Source: Roseateles noduli (GTDB taxonomy: Bacteria; Pseudomonadota; Gammaproteobacteria; Burkholderiales; Burkholderiaceae_C). Taken from it: 64,000 nt of DNA. Location: contig NIOE01000006.1 of the NCBI GenBank assembly GCA_002205125.1, forward strand, positions 434,001 to 498,000, read 5' to 3'. The position numbers and the translations under genes were made by a program. Under the pieces are notes generated by a model. That model searched no databases. It saw only the letters and a program-made list of their open reading frames with translations, and was not told the DNA's origin. Positions 7,488 through 16,916 of the stretch are shown here, one piece after another (position 1 is the stretch's first letter; the number at the start of each line of letters is the position of its first letter).

Positions 7488-8462
7488 TCAGGAGGGTGCG
7501 CGCCCCGGCCAGGTGGCCAGCACCACCCCGCCCAGGGCCAGCGCGTAGGCGAGCAGCTGGATGCTGCTCATCTGCTCGCCGAGCAGGACCAGCCCGATGA
7601 GCGCGGTCGAGATCGGCAGGAACACCATGAAGACGCCGGCCTTGGCGGCGCTCACGTGCTGCAGGCCCTTCATCCACAGCCAGACCGTGACGGTGCTGGC
7701 GGCGATGGCGTAGAAGAGCAGCAGGCCCCAGTCCTTGATCGCGACGGTGCCGAAGTCGAAGTCCACGGCCTGCCACAGGCCCAGCGGCGTGACGAGCACC
7801 AGGCCCCAGAGGTTGATCAGCGCGCTGATGCGGCGCGGCGGCAGCTCGGCGGCCAGGCGCTTGCCGATGACGACATAGCTGGCCTCGCAGCAGACCGCGC
7901 CGACGAGCAGCAGCGCGCCCAGGCCGGACGTCGCGGCGCCCGCGCCGTCGCCGTGCTTGCTCAGCGCCACCATCGCGATGCCGCCGACCGCCATCGCGAT
8001 GCCGAACAGCGTGCGCGGCGCGATGCGTTCGCGCAGGAAGATCCAGCTCATCAGCGCGACGGTCGCCGGGATGCCGGCCATGATCACGCCGGCCACCACG
8101 GCCGAGCTGTGCTTCATCCCGAACAGCAGGCAGATCGAGAACAGGAAGTTCCCGAAGAAGGATTCGAGGAAGAGCAGGAAACGCGTGCGGCGGGTGAGCG
8201 GCTTCTCGGTCGGGCCGCGCCGCAGCCAGGGCAGCATGAACACGGCGGCCATGCCGAAGCGCAGGAAGGCCAGCAGGAAGACCGGGAACACGACGACCAG
8301 CAGCTTGGACAGCCCGACGTAGCTGCCGATCACGCTCGTGCTGGCGGCCAGGCTCAGGTAGGAGAGCCACGGGACGTGGTGGCCGTGCGCGCCGTGGGCG
8401 GTTGCTGCGGCCTCGGCGGCCGCGCTGGTCGCGGGTTGGTGGTCGGTTGTGGCGTTGGACAT
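7488..8462 (-). CDS. EamA/DMT-family transporter
   Basis: About 324 aa, with ten predicted hydrophobic helices arranged as two EamA repeats. Examples are VIGSYVGLSKLLVVVFPVFL in the first and ALLLVGAVCCEASYVVIGKR in the second. A His-rich, Ala-rich N-terminal stretch (AHGAHGHH) precedes the first helix. ATG 8462 (MSNATTDHQ) is preferred over 8501, which would overlap the divergent gene start. The protein is an inner-membrane metabolite exporter with unknown substrate. The DUF3052 gene starts 38 bp away in the opposite direction. Confidence 0.85.
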   Translation of the reverse strand: MSNATTDHQPATSAAAEAAATAHGAHGHHVPWLSYLSLAASTSVIGSYVGLSKLLVVVFPVFLLAFLRFGMAAVFMLPWLRRGPTEKPLTRRTRFLLFLESFFGNFLFSICLLFGMKHSSAVVAGVIMAGIPATVALMSWIFLRERIAPRTLFGIAMAVGGIAMVALSKHGDGAGAATSGLGALLLVGAVCCEASYVVIGKRLAAELPPRRISALINLWGLVLVTPLGLWQAVDFDFGTVAIKDWGLLLFYAIAASTVTVWLWMKGLQHVSAAKAGVFMVFLPISTALIGLVLLGEQMSSIQLLAYALALGGVVLATWPGRAPS

Positions 8463-8499
8463 GGTGGGTGATGATGCCCGACGCAGGGAGGGCTCAGAC

Positions 8500-8943
8500 A
8501 TGGCGACAGGGGTGGGAGCGACGGCGGCGGGTTACTCGGGAACGCCCCTCGCACGCAAGCTGGGGATCCAGGCGGGCAGCACGTTGTGGACCTTGAGTGC
8601 GCCCGAGGGTTACGAGGAATGGCTCGCGCCGATGCCTGAGGGCGTCGCGCGCGCGAAGCTGCCGTCGACCCAGGTCGATGTCGCGCACGTGTTCCTCGTC
8701 GAGCGCGAGGAGCTGGCGCATCAGTTGAAGGTCCTGCGCGCGAAACTGCGCGACGATGCGGCGCTGTGGATCTCGTGGCCGAAGAAGGCCTCGAAGGTCC
8801 CGACCACGATCACCGAGGACGTCATCCGCGAGGAGTGCCTGCCGCTGGGCTGGGTCGACGTGAAGGTCTGTGCCGTGAGCGACGTGTGGTCCGGCCTCAA
8901 GCTGATGGTCCGCAAAGAACTGAGACAAGGAAAAGACAGATGA
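8500..8943 (+). CDS. DUF3052-family protein
   Basis: 147 aa with the family features GYSGTPLARKLGI near the N-terminus, a central L-K-V-L-R-x-K-L segment, LWISWPKK, and the C-terminal WSGLKLMVRK. It is a small soluble protein of unknown function that in other bacteria resembles a degenerate methyltransferase or nucleotide-binding fold. The ATG at 8500 follows an AGGGAGG ribosome-binding site. Its stop overlaps the next gene's start as ATGA, implying translational coupling. Confidence 0.85.
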   Translation: MATGVGATAAGYSGTPLARKLGIQAGSTLWTLSAPEGYEEWLAPMPEGVARAKLPSTQVDVAHVFLVEREELAHQLKVLRAKLRDDAALWISWPKKASKVPTTITEDVIREECLPLGWVDVKVCAVSDVWSGLKLMVRKELRQGKDR

Positions 8944-9440
8944 GGTGGAAGAACGCATTTGCTGCGGCTCTGGCGGTGCTTGTGCTCGGCGGGCCCGTCG
9001 CCGCGCGGGCCTGCAGTTGCGTCAAGGCGGACGCCGGGCGGATCTTTCGGGAAGCCGACCGCATCGTCATCGCGCGTATGAAAGCCGTTCATTACCGGCC
9101 TACCTGGATCGGCGAGGCGCGGGTGCTGGGTGACATCGAGGTCCTGGATACGCTGAAGTCCACGACCGGCGCGCCGATCACTCGCATCTGGACCGCGTCG
9201 GAGACGTCGGCGTGCGGACTGCCGCTTGAGGCCGGTCTGGTGTATCTGCTGGTGCCTGACGGTCCTGACGGAGACCAGGTCGATCATTGCCGGAGCTGGG
9301 TGCTGGGCAGCGGCAATCCGCAGAGGGCCGCGGTGACGAAGGCGCTGATCGCTCGTCGCGATGAGCGGGAGCGCCAGCGAGCCGTTCGTGACCAGGCAAG
9401 AGCCGGTGCGCCGGCCGCCTCCGAAGCGGGGAAACGATGA
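8940..9440 (+). CDS. Secreted TIMP/netrin-like (NTR-fold) protein
   Basis: 166 aa. A signal peptide (hydrophobic core AFAAALAVLVLGG) ends with ARA at residue 24, so the mature protein would begin with C-S-C at 25–27. This is the hallmark of tissue inhibitor of metalloproteinase (TIMP) domains, where the N-terminal Cys chelates the protease zinc. Further TIMP-like features are F-x2-A-D-x-I-V-I-A after the CSC, an S-x-CG motif (TSACGLPLEAG), and a later CRSW. The rest is a basic, Ala/Arg-rich tail. The gene overlaps the DUF3052 gene. The resemblance is by eye; inhibitory activity is unproven. Confidence 0.65.
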   Translation: MRWKNAFAAALAVLVLGGPVAARACSCVKADAGRIFREADRIVIARMKAVHYRPTWIGEARVLGDIEVLDTLKSTTGAPITRIWTASETSACGLPLEAGLVYLLVPDGPDGDQVDHCRSWVLGSGNPQRAAVTKALIARRDERERQRAVRDQARAGAPAASEAGKR

Positions 9441-9485
9441 CCGCGGCAGCGTCGTCGGCGCCAGGATAAGCGCCCGGCCCGCTGA

Positions 9486-10805
9486 TCACTTCAACCGCCG
9501 CAACGCCACCCGGATCGCATCGATCATCCGATCCAGGTGTTCGCGCTCCGCGATCAGCGGCGGCGACAGCGCCAGGATGTCGCCGGTCGTCCGGATCAGC
9601 ACGCCTTGCTGCCAGCAGTCGAGGAAGGTCTCGAACGCACGCTTGGTCGGCTCGCCCGCACGCGGGGAGAGTTCGACGCCGCCGACCAGACCGAGGTTGC
9701 GCACGTCGATGACGTGGGGCTCGCCGCGCAGCGAATGCAGCTGTTCGGCGAAGTAGCCCTGCAGTTCCGACGCGCGCGTCAGCAGGCCTTCCTCCGCGTA
9801 GGTGTCCAGCGTCGCGATACCCGCCGCGCAGGCCAGCGGATGCGCCGAGTACGTGTACCCGTGGAAGAACTCGATCAGGTGTTCCGGCCCGGTCATGAAG
9901 GTGTCGTGGATGCGCTGCTGCGCGAACACCGCGCCCATCGGCACGCAGCCGTTGGTGAGGCCCTTGGCCACCGTCATCAGGTCCGGCGTCACGCCGAAGG
10001 TCTGCGCCGCGAAGGGGCTGCCGGTGCGGCCGAAGCCGGTGATGACCTCGTCGAAGATCAGCAGGATGCCGTGCCTGTCGCAGATCTCGCGCAGGCGCTG
10101 CAGGTAGCCCTGCGGCGGGATCAGCACGCCGGCCGAGCCGGCCACCGGCTCCACGATCACCGCGGCGATCGTCGACGCGTCGTGCAGCGCGACCATCCGC
10201 TCGAGGTCGTCGGCCAGCTCCGCACCGTGCGGTGGCAGACCGACGCTGAACGCGTTGCGTCCGATGTCATGCGTGTGGCGCAGGTGATCGACGCCCGCCA
10301 GCAGCGAGCCGAACATCTTCCGGTTCGCCACCATGCCGCCCACCGACATGCCGCCGAAGTTGACGCCGTGGTAGCCGCGCTCGCGGCCGATCAGCCGCGT
10401 GCGTTGCCCTTCTCCCCGGACGCGGTGGTAGGCCAGCGCGATCTTCAGCGCCGTCTCCACCGACTCCGACCCGGAGTTGGTGAAGAACACCTTGTTCATG
10501 CCCTCGGGCGCGATCTCCGCCAGCCGCGACGCCAGCTCGAACGCCTTCGGATGCGCCATCTGGAAGGGCGGCGCGAAGTCGAGTTCCGCCGCCTGCTCCT
10601 GGATCGCCTTCACGATGCGCGGCCGGTTGTGACCCGCGTTCACGCACCACAGGCCGGCCACGCCGTCCAGGATCTGCCGCCCCTGGTCGTCGGTGAAGAA
10701 CATGCCGTCGGCGCGCGTCAGCAGGCGCGGCGACTGCTTGAACTGGCGGTTCGCCGTGAACGGCATCCAGTAGGCGTCGAGGTCGGGGCGGGCAGGGGTG
10801 GACAT
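9486..10805 (-). CDS. Aspartate aminotransferase-family (omega-amino acid:pyruvate type) transaminase
   Basis: 439 aa class-III PLP aminotransferase. K281 (TVAKGLTNG) is the Schiff-base lysine, D252 (FDEVITGFGRTG) contacts the PLP nitrogen, and NSGSES at 110–115 binds the phosphate. The N-terminal YWMPFTANRQFK is typical of omega-amino acid (beta-alanine):pyruvate transaminases. ATG 10805 follows GGGAG five bases upstream; the longer frame from 10841 lacks support. It is divergent from an Lrp/AsnC gene, which most likely regulates it, a common pairing in amine catabolism. Confidence 0.92.
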   Translation of the reverse strand: MSTPARPDLDAYWMPFTANRQFKQSPRLLTRADGMFFTDDQGRQILDGVAGLWCVNAGHNRPRIVKAIQEQAAELDFAPPFQMAHPKAFELASRLAEIAPEGMNKVFFTNSGSESVETALKIALAYHRVRGEGQRTRLIGRERGYHGVNFGGMSVGGMVANRKMFGSLLAGVDHLRHTHDIGRNAFSVGLPPHGAELADDLERMVALHDASTIAAVIVEPVAGSAGVLIPPQGYLQRLREICDRHGILLIFDEVITGFGRTGSPFAAQTFGVTPDLMTVAKGLTNGCVPMGAVFAQQRIHDTFMTGPEHLIEFFHGYTYSAHPLACAAGIATLDTYAEEGLLTRASELQGYFAEQLHSLRGEPHVIDVRNLGLVGGVELSPRAGEPTKRAFETFLDCWQQGVLIRTTGDILALSPPLIAEREHLDRMIDAIRVALRRLK

Positions 10806-10971
10806 GGGGACTCCCGGAGCGCGGTCGGCGCGCGTGATCAAAGGCTCAGCAATGAGCCGAGCGATGGCCTCAGTCTAGGCAAGCGCACGCGCAATCGGTG
10901 AGCGTTCCGGCGGCGGGAAAACCCGCAATGACGCAATCCGATGCGGCGATCAGAGCGATTCTTCGAACAGA

Positions 10972-11454
10972 ATGCCGCCCATGATCAAGGAAGTGCAATT
11001 GGATGCGATCGACCGCGCCATCCTCGCGGTCTTGCAGCGCGACGCGCGCATCTCGAACCAGGACCTCGCGCAGCAGGTCCACCTGTCGCCGTCGGCGTGC
11101 CTGCGGCGGGTCAAGCGGCTGGAGGACTCCGGCGTGATCGACCGCGTCGTCGCGCTGCTCAATCCGAAGGCGATCGGCAAGCCGGGAACGAGCTGGACCA
11201 TCGTCAACGTCGAGCGCATGACGCCCGCCGCGCTGGCCGAGTTCGAACAGGCCGTGAAGGACGCGCCCGACATCCTCGACTGCTTCTACGTCGCCGGCAG
11301 CAACGACTACCTGCTGCGCTTCGCCTACAAGGACGCCGAAGACCTGGAGCGCCTGCACACGCATGTGCTCATGCAACTGCCCGGCGTGGCGAAGGCGAAC
11401 TCCATGCTGGTGCTGCGCACCGTCAAGAAGACGAGCGCGTTCCCGTTGGAATGA
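10972..11454 (+). CDS. Lrp/AsnC-family transcriptional regulator
   Basis: 160 aa. The N-terminal helix-turn-helix (LDAIDRAILAVLQRDARISN, then LAQQVHLSPSACLRRVKRLE) is followed by the ligand-binding RAM domain, with the conserved G-x-x-D-Y-L seen as AGSNDYLLR. An in-frame ATG at 10981 is an alternative start. The family binds amino acids and forms octamers. Its divergent position 166 bp from the aminotransferase gene suggests it controls that gene and itself from the shared intergenic region. Confidence 0.92.
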   Translation: MPPMIKEVQLDAIDRAILAVLQRDARISNQDLAQQVHLSPSACLRRVKRLEDSGVIDRVVALLNPKAIGKPGTSWTIVNVERMTPAALAEFEQAVKDAPDILDCFYVAGSNDYLLRFAYKDAEDLERLHTHVLMQLPGVAKANSMLVLRTVKKTSAFPLE

Positions 11455-11496
11455 GCGTTGGACTGAGCGCGGTTGGGCGCGGACGGGCGCAGAGGG

Positions 11497-12390
11497 TCAG
11501 GCCGTGCGCGGCCGCAGCACGCGCAGCATCGGCAGCAGCTGGATCAGCAGCATCGCGCCGAGGATCAGCGCGCAGCCCAGCAGTCCGGCGCCGTTGAGGC
11601 GGTCGCCCATCATCAGGTAGCCGAAGACCGCAGCGAACAGCGTCTCGGACGACAGGATGATCGCGGCGTCCGCCGCGTGCGCGTAGCGCTGCGCGACGAC
11701 CTGGCCGGTGAAGGCCACGCCCACCGACAGCACGCCGGTGTACAGGATGGGCCCGGCGGCGGCCTCGATGCCGGCCCAGCTCCACGATTCGAAGAACAGT
11801 CCCCAGACCAGCGCGACCACGCCGCAGAACAGGAACTGCCCGCCCGCCACGGTGAACGGCGCGTTCATCCGGTCCGCGACCATGCCCACCAGCAGCACGT
11901 GCACCGCCCACGGCAGCGAAGAAGCGATGACCCAGGCGTCGCCCACGCCGATGTCGAGTTCATGCGCGCCCGACAGCAGGAAGGCGCCCACCAGGCAGGC
12001 CAGCGCGCCCGGCCACACCGACCAGTGCGGCAGGTGGCGCAGCACCAGCCAGCCCAGCAGCGGCACCAGCGGCACGTACAGCGCGGTCAGGAAACCGGCA
12101 TTGGTCACCGAGGTGTACTGGATGCCGATCTGCTGCAGCGCCGCGCCCGTGGTCAGCAGCGCGCCCAGTCCCATGATCTTGAGCGCGTCGCTGCCGCGCA
12201 GCACCGTCGCTCCGGGAGCGCGTCGCTCGCGCACGATCAGCGGCAGCACGACCAGCGCGCCGATCAGGAATCGGATCCCGGTGAACATCATCGGACCGAT
12301 GCTCTCCATGCCGTGGGCCTGGGCGACGAAGGCCGAGCCCCAGATCATCGCGATCAGGGTCAGCAGCAGATTGGCTTGGATGCGGGTCAT
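11497..12390 (-). CDS. EamA/DMT-family transporter
   Basis: 297 aa. Ten hydrophobic segments form two EamA repeats; the first carries LTLIAMIWGSAFVAQ, the classic W-G-x2-F motif, and the second ends LGAMLLIQLLP. It is an inner-membrane exporter of the drug/metabolite transporter superfamily. It is not similar in detail to the other EamA gene at 7488. It converges on the Lrp gene with 42 bp between. The substrate is unknown. Confidence 0.88.
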   Translation of the reverse strand: MTRIQANLLLTLIAMIWGSAFVAQAHGMESIGPMMFTGIRFLIGALVVLPLIVRERRAPGATVLRGSDALKIMGLGALLTTGAALQQIGIQYTSVTNAGFLTALYVPLVPLLGWLVLRHLPHWSVWPGALACLVGAFLLSGAHELDIGVGDAWVIASSLPWAVHVLLVGMVADRMNAPFTVAGGQFLFCGVVALVWGLFFESWSWAGIEAAAGPILYTGVLSVGVAFTGQVVAQRYAHAADAAIILSSETLFAAVFGYLMMGDRLNGAGLLGCALILGAMLLIQLLPMLRVLRPRTA

Positions 12391-12511
12391 GGGCGGGAGT
12401 GTCGGGGATCTCGGCGCCCGCGCCGGATGGCACGGGCGAGTCAGCCTTCTTGGGCTGGCAGGGGAGGCTTGCAGCAGCAGTTCCCGCCGGAGTTGGCAGG
12501 CAGCGCGGCGG

Positions 12512-13297
12512 TCAGCTGCTCAGGTAGGCGATTTCTTCGTCGCTGAAGCCGGCGGCGCTGCGCGCCTCGACGTTGAACGGCGGGCGCAATCGCGGCGCCT
12601 CGTAGCGTTCGACGAGCTCGGGATAGAGCGTCAGCGGATCCAGCCCGCGCTCGCGGCACAGATGGCGGTACCAGTGGTTGCCGATGCGGACGTGGCCGAC
12701 CTCGTCGCGCAGGATCACGTCGAGGATCTCCACCGCGCGGGCGTCGCCGGCCTTGGCGAACTTCGCCTGCAGCGGCGGCGTCGCGTCCAGCCCGCGCGCC
12801 TCCAGCGTGCGCGGCACCAGCGCCATGCGCGCGAGCACGTCGCCCGCCGTGCGCATCGCCATCGTCCACAGGCCGTCGTGCGCGTCGAAGTCGCCGTAGG
12901 ACTTGCCCAGGCCGCGCAGATGCTCGTCGAGCAGCGTGAAGTGCAGCGCCTCCTCGGACGCCACCTGCAGCCAGTCGAGGTAGTAGGCGCGCGGCATGCC
13001 CGGGAAACGCCACACCGCGTCCAGCGCCAGGTTGATCGCGTTGAACTCGATGTGCGCGATCGCGTGGATCAGCGCCGCGCGGCCTTCCGGCGTGAACGGC
13101 GAGCGCGAGCCCACCTGCAGCGCGGCGAGCAGCCGCGGCCGCGCGGGGCGTCCGGGCGGCTCGGTGTCGGGGACGAGGCGGGCGGCGATGTCGAGCGCGG
13201 CGGCCTCGGCCTCGCCGTACAGCTCGCGGGCCGCGAGCGCCTTGGCCTGCGGCTCCGCGATCAGAAGCACCTGCAGCGCGCGGGTTCGGAGTTCCAT
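12512..13297 (-). CDS. Ferritin-like domain protein (DUF455)
   Basis: 261 aa helical protein with the conserved E/H carboxylate pattern of the DUF455 family: [13 protein letters not shown], then [14 protein letters not shown], then [14 protein letters not shown]. These would place a di-iron site in a four-helix bundle. The family is often called ferritin-like or tRNA hydroxylase-like; the function here is unknown. It is divergent from the gamma carbonic anhydrase gene with only 29 bp between the two start codons, so their promoters must overlap. Confidence 0.87.
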   Translation of the reverse strand: MELRTRALQVLLIAEPQAKALAARELYGEAEAAALDIAARLVPDTEPPGRPARPRLLAALQVGSRSPFTPEGRAALIHAIAHIEFNAINLALDAVWRFPGMPRAYYLDWLQVASEEALHFTLLDEHLRGLGKSYGDFDAHDGLWTMAMRTAGDVLARMALVPRTLEARGLDATPPLQAKFAKAGDARAVEILDVILRDEVGHVRIGNHWYRHLCRERGLDPLTLYPELVERYEAPRLRPPFNVEARSAAGFSDEEIAYLSS

Positions 13298-13326
13298 TCG
13301 TAGAATTATCCCTTTTGGAGAACCGC
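13298..13326. promoter_or_regulatory. Very short divergent start region
   Basis: Only 29 bases separate the ATG codons of two divergent genes. The stretch contains an AT-rich core (TAGAATTATC) and the TTTTGGAG ribosome-binding site of the rightward gene. Promoter elements for both directions must lie inside the opposing coding regions or share this core. Confidence 0.45.
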
Positions 13327-13872
13327 ATGGCCGTCTACCGCCTCGGCGAACACACGCCGGAACTCGGCACCGGCGTCTGGGTCGCCGACAGCGCGCAGGT
13401 CGTCGGCCGCGTCACGCTCGGGGACGACGTCAGCGTCTGGTTCAACGCCGTCCTGCGCGGCGACAGCGAGCACCTCACCATCGGCGCCGGCAGCAACATC
13501 CAGGACGGCAGCGTCCTGCACGCCGACGCCGGCATGCCCCTGGTCCTCGGCCGCAACGTCACCGTCGGCCACCAGGTCATGCTGCACGGCTGCACCGTCG
13601 GCGACAACGCGCTGATCGGCATCGGCGCGGTGGTGCTCAACGGCGCGCGCATCGGCAACAACTGTCTGGTCGGCGCCGGCGCGCTGGTCACCGAGGGCAA
13701 GGAATTCCCCGACGGCAGCCTCATCGTCGGCTCGCCCGCGCGCGTCGTGCGCGAGCTCACGCCGCAGCAGATCCAGGGTCTGGCGATGAGCGCCGCCCAC
13801 TACGTCAGGAACGGCCAGCGCTACGCCGAGGAACTCGTCCGCATTGACGATCCTCAATCCGCCCCCAGATAA
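13327..13872 (+). CDS. Gamma carbonic anhydrase-family protein (YrdA/PaaY type)
   Basis: 181 aa left-handed beta-helix protein built of hexapeptide repeats. Metal ligands are in the expected places: H near QDGSVLHAD, then GHQVMLHGC (two His). R and D/Q of [12 protein letters not shown] and NIQD complete the pocket. The ATG at 13327 follows TTTTGGAG; an upstream in-frame ATG would leave no room for a ribosome-binding site. Members are carbonic anhydrases or CoA-thioesterase-like proteins. hslO follows 21 bp downstream. Confidence 0.9.
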   Translation: MAVYRLGEHTPELGTGVWVADSAQVVGRVTLGDDVSVWFNAVLRGDSEHLTIGAGSNIQDGSVLHADAGMPLVLGRNVTVGHQVMLHGCTVGDNALIGIGAVVLNGARIGNNCLVGAGALVTEGKEFPDGSLIVGSPARVVRELTPQQIQGLAMSAAHYVRNGQRYAEELVRIDDPQSAPR

Positions 13873-13893
13873 CTCGAATTCAAAGGAACCCCC

Positions 13894-14874
13894 ATGGCGA
13901 CGTCCATCAAGCCCGCTCCGAGCGAGCTCCACAAATTCCTCTTCGAAGGCCTGCCCGTGCGCGGCATGCTGGTCCGGCTCGACGACAGCTGGAAGGAACT
14001 CCTCGGCCGCCGCAAGGAGCCGCTGGCGCCGGCCGTGCGCGACCTGCTCGGCCAGATGACCGCGGCGGGCGTGCTCATGCAGGCCAACATCAAGTTCAAC
14101 GGCGCGCTGATCTTCCAGGTCATGGGCGACGGGCCGCTGAAGCTGGCCGTTGTCGAAGTGCAGCCGGATGCGAGCTTCCGCTCCACCGCCAAGACGCGCG
14201 AGACGGTGGTCGACGACGCGACCCTGCAGCAGATGCTCAACGTGCACGGCCAGGGCCGTGTCGCGATCACGCTCGATCCGAAGGACCGTCTCCCGGGCCA
14301 GCAGCCGTACCAGGGCGTCGTGCCGCTGAGCGGTCCGCAGGGCCAGCCGCTGGAGAAGCTCAGCGACGTGCTGCAGCACTACATGCGGCAGTCCGAGCAA
14401 CTGGAGACCACGCTGGTGCTGGCCGCCAACGACCAGCTCGCTGCCGGTCTGCTGATCCAGCGCCTGCCGATCGAAGGCGAAGGCAACCTCGAGCCGGGCG
14501 CCAGCTCGGGTGTCGCGCGCGAGGAGATGGAGGATGCCTACAACCGCATCAGCATGCTGGCTGCGACCTTGACCGCGGAAGAGCTGCTGACGCTGGACAG
14601 CGACACCATCCTGCGTCGCCTGTTCTGGGAAGAGAACGTCCGCCGCTTCGATCCGCAGTACCCGCGCTTTGCCTGCACCTGTTCACGTGAACGGGTGGGC
14701 CGCATGCTGCTGGGTCTGGGCAGACAGGAAGTCGACGAGATCCTGGCCGAGCTGGGCGGTGTCGAGATCGGCTGCGAGTTCTGCGGCAACCACTATGTCT
14801 TCGACCCGGTGGATGTCGGCGAGCTCTTCACCGACCCGCAGAACCAGGCTCCAGGATCGAAGAACGTCCAGTAA
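13894..14874 (+). CDS. hslO: Hsp33 redox-activated chaperone
   Basis: 326 aa. The C-terminal zinc/redox switch is intact: CxC at 261/263 and CxxC at 294/297. Oxidation of these cysteines releases zinc and turns on holdase activity during oxidative stress. The start follows AAAGGA. It is close behind the gamma carbonic anhydrase gene and probably shares its transcript. Length and motif spacing are normal for the family. Confidence 0.95.
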   Translation: MATSIKPAPSELHKFLFEGLPVRGMLVRLDDSWKELLGRRKEPLAPAVRDLLGQMTAAGVLMQANIKFNGALIFQVMGDGPLKLAVVEVQPDASFRSTAKTRETVVDDATLQQMLNVHGQGRVAITLDPKDRLPGQQPYQGVVPLSGPQGQPLEKLSDVLQHYMRQSEQLETTLVLAANDQLAAGLLIQRLPIEGEGNLEPGASSGVAREEMEDAYNRISMLAATLTAEELLTLDSDTILRRLFWEENVRRFDPQYPRFACTCSRERVGRMLLGLGRQEVDEILAELGGVEIGCEFCGNHYVFDPVDVGELFTDPQNQAPGSKNVQ

Positions 14875-15020
14875 CGAAGGCGCCTCACGGCACCGCTGCG
14901 CCAAGAACCGGGGTCAGCGAGTGCTTGTGGGGCCGGAGTGATGCTGGGGGTTCGCGGACGCGATGCCCCCTGCGTCGCGGAGAGCCCGCGCCAGGCTTCC
15001 CGAAGTCGTTCTTCGAGTCG

Positions 15021-16802
15021 TCAGGGCGTATCCACGCGCACGACCCGATCCAGCGCCGTGGCCTTCACGCGCTGGGTCCCGTGGGCCTTGAAGTAGGCTT
15101 CCAGCGCTTCCACGTCCATCGGCCCGGTCTGCACCAGGCGCGCGGTCGTGAAGGTCTTGAAGCTGTCCCCGCCGACCTGCAGGAAGTTGTTGATCGCGAC
15201 GCGGATCTTCTGGTCCGGCGTGATCGCCTTGCCGTTGAGCGTCATGCTCCCCGGCACCACGTGCGAGCCGAAGGGGCGGCGGTTGTCCCAACGGTAGCTG
15301 AAGCCTTGCGAGGTCTGCAGCGGCAGGAATTTCTTCGGGTCGTTGGCCCACCATTGTTCTTCCAGCACGGCCTGCAACTGCGCGCCGGACAGCTCCACCA
15401 CCACCAGCGCGTTCGAGAACGGCAGCGCGGCGAACAGGTCGCCGAAGGTGACCGTGTCGTCCGCGCGATGGACGAGTCCGGTGCGGACGCCGCCGTTGTT
15501 CTGGAAGGCGATCTGCGCGCCGCCGTTCTCCGGTGCGCGCGTCGCGGCCAGCATCGCGTCGGCCACGAGCTGGCCCATGGTCGTGCCGCCGCCGTCGCTC
15601 TTGTCGTCGCCTTCCTTGCTCAGCGCCTGTGCCAGGAAGCCGACCTGGCGTTCGATCAGCGGCTGCGCCACGTGCTGGTAGCTGCTGATCAGCAGCGTCT
15701 GGCGCGGGTCCTTGGCCGTCTCCGGGCGCACCACGACGTTGTTGGCGCGGACCTCGGTCATCGTGCCGGTGGCGCGGTCCAGGGTCAGGTCGATCTCGGT
15801 GACCAGGGTGCCGTACTTGTCGCCGCTGGTGACCAGCCGGCCGTCCACGCGGCAGTTGTAGGCGCGGTGCGTGTGGCCCGACACGATCAGGCCGACGCGC
15901 TTGTCCAGCTTCTTGACGATGTCGACGATCGGTCCGGAGATCTCCGGGCACTCGTTGATGCCGCCGGTCGGGTAGCCGCCTTCGTGGATCAGCACGACGA
16001 AGGCGTGCACGCCCTGGCGGTCGAGCTCGGGCACCAGGCGGTTGATGGTGTCGGCTTCGTCGTCGAAGCGCAGGCCGCGGATGCCGGTCGGGCTGACCAG
16101 CTCCGGCGTGCCCTTCAGCGACAGCCCGATGAAGCCCACCGGCACGCCGTCGAAGCGCTTGATCGCGTAGGCCGGCAGCACCGACTGGCCGGTCTTCTCG
16201 TCGATGGTGCTCGCGGCGAGGTACTGGTACTTCGCGCCCTTGAATTCTGTCGGGCCCTTGCAGCCGTCCTTCGGGTGGCAGCCGCCGCGCTGCTTGCGCA
16301 GCAGTTCCTCGATGCCCTGGTCGAACTCGTGGTTCCCGACCGAGGAGATGTCCAGCCCCATCATGCCGAGCGACTCGATCGTCGACTCGTCATGGAACAG
16401 CGCCGACAGCAGCGGGCTCGCGCCGACCAGGTCACCGGCGGCCACGAACACGTGGTTGGGATTCTTCGCCTTGATCTGCGCGACCACGGTCGCCATGCGC
16501 TCGGCGCCGCCGGCCTCCAGCGTGATCGTCTTGTCGGGGTTCTGCGGGTCGGGCAGCTTGATGCCGCCGGCCGGCGGAAGCAGGTTGCCGTGGAAGTCGT
16601 TGATCGCCAGCACCTTGACGGCGACCGTCGCGGTGGCGGGTGTTGCCGCCTTGGCGGTCTTGGCGGTGCCCGGCGCGTCCAGCGACGGCGGCAGCGGCGC
16701 CTGCGGTCCGGTGGAGCTCAGCGATCCGCAGGCGGCGAGCAGCGCCGCGCTCAGCAGCATCGACAGGGCGCCCAGCGGGCGGCGGACGGAAGGACGGTTC
16801 AT
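15021..16802 (-). CDS. Bifunctional metallophosphatase/5'-nucleotidase lipoprotein
   Basis: 593 aa. A lipoprotein signal peptide ends in the lipobox LLAAC (Cys25). The calcineurin-like metallophosphatase domain has the motifs NDFHGN, a D-containing loop (AAGDLVGASPLLSALFHD), GNHEFD and GHTHRAYN. The C-terminal 5'-nucleotidase substrate-binding domain carries QNNGGVRTGL and GDLFAALPFSN. It probably degrades nucleotides or UDP-sugars in the periplasm, tethered to a membrane. It is a single gene; the 145 bp downstream of it to hslO show nothing notable. Confidence 0.92.
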   Translation of the reverse strand: MNRPSVRRPLGALSMLLSAALLAACGSLSSTGPQAPLPPSLDAPGTAKTAKAATPATATVAVKVLAINDFHGNLLPPAGGIKLPDPQNPDKTITLEAGGAERMATVVAQIKAKNPNHVFVAAGDLVGASPLLSALFHDESTIESLGMMGLDISSVGNHEFDQGIEELLRKQRGGCHPKDGCKGPTEFKGAKYQYLAASTIDEKTGQSVLPAYAIKRFDGVPVGFIGLSLKGTPELVSPTGIRGLRFDDEADTINRLVPELDRQGVHAFVVLIHEGGYPTGGINECPEISGPIVDIVKKLDKRVGLIVSGHTHRAYNCRVDGRLVTSGDKYGTLVTEIDLTLDRATGTMTEVRANNVVVRPETAKDPRQTLLISSYQHVAQPLIERQVGFLAQALSKEGDDKSDGGGTTMGQLVADAMLAATRAPENGGAQIAFQNNGGVRTGLVHRADDTVTFGDLFAALPFSNALVVVELSGAQLQAVLEEQWWANDPKKFLPLQTSQGFSYRWDNRRPFGSHVVPGSMTLNGKAITPDQKIRVAINNFLQVGGDSFKTFTTARLVQTGPMDVEALEAYFKAHGTQRVKATALDRVVRVDTP

Positions 16803-16916
16803 CGGGGAGGCTCCAGGAACGCCATGAATCTCGAAAAACTCGATGCTCGCAAATGTTTGCGAGACCGAAGCGGCGGATTGTGCCTCGCCTGTGTGGCGGC
16901 GCGGTGAGCGCCGCGT

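Noticed and set aside
14925-16907. A 660-codon plus-strand frame opposite the 5'-nucleotidase
   Set aside because: Antisense shadow of a clear lipoprotein enzyme; no recognisable domain.
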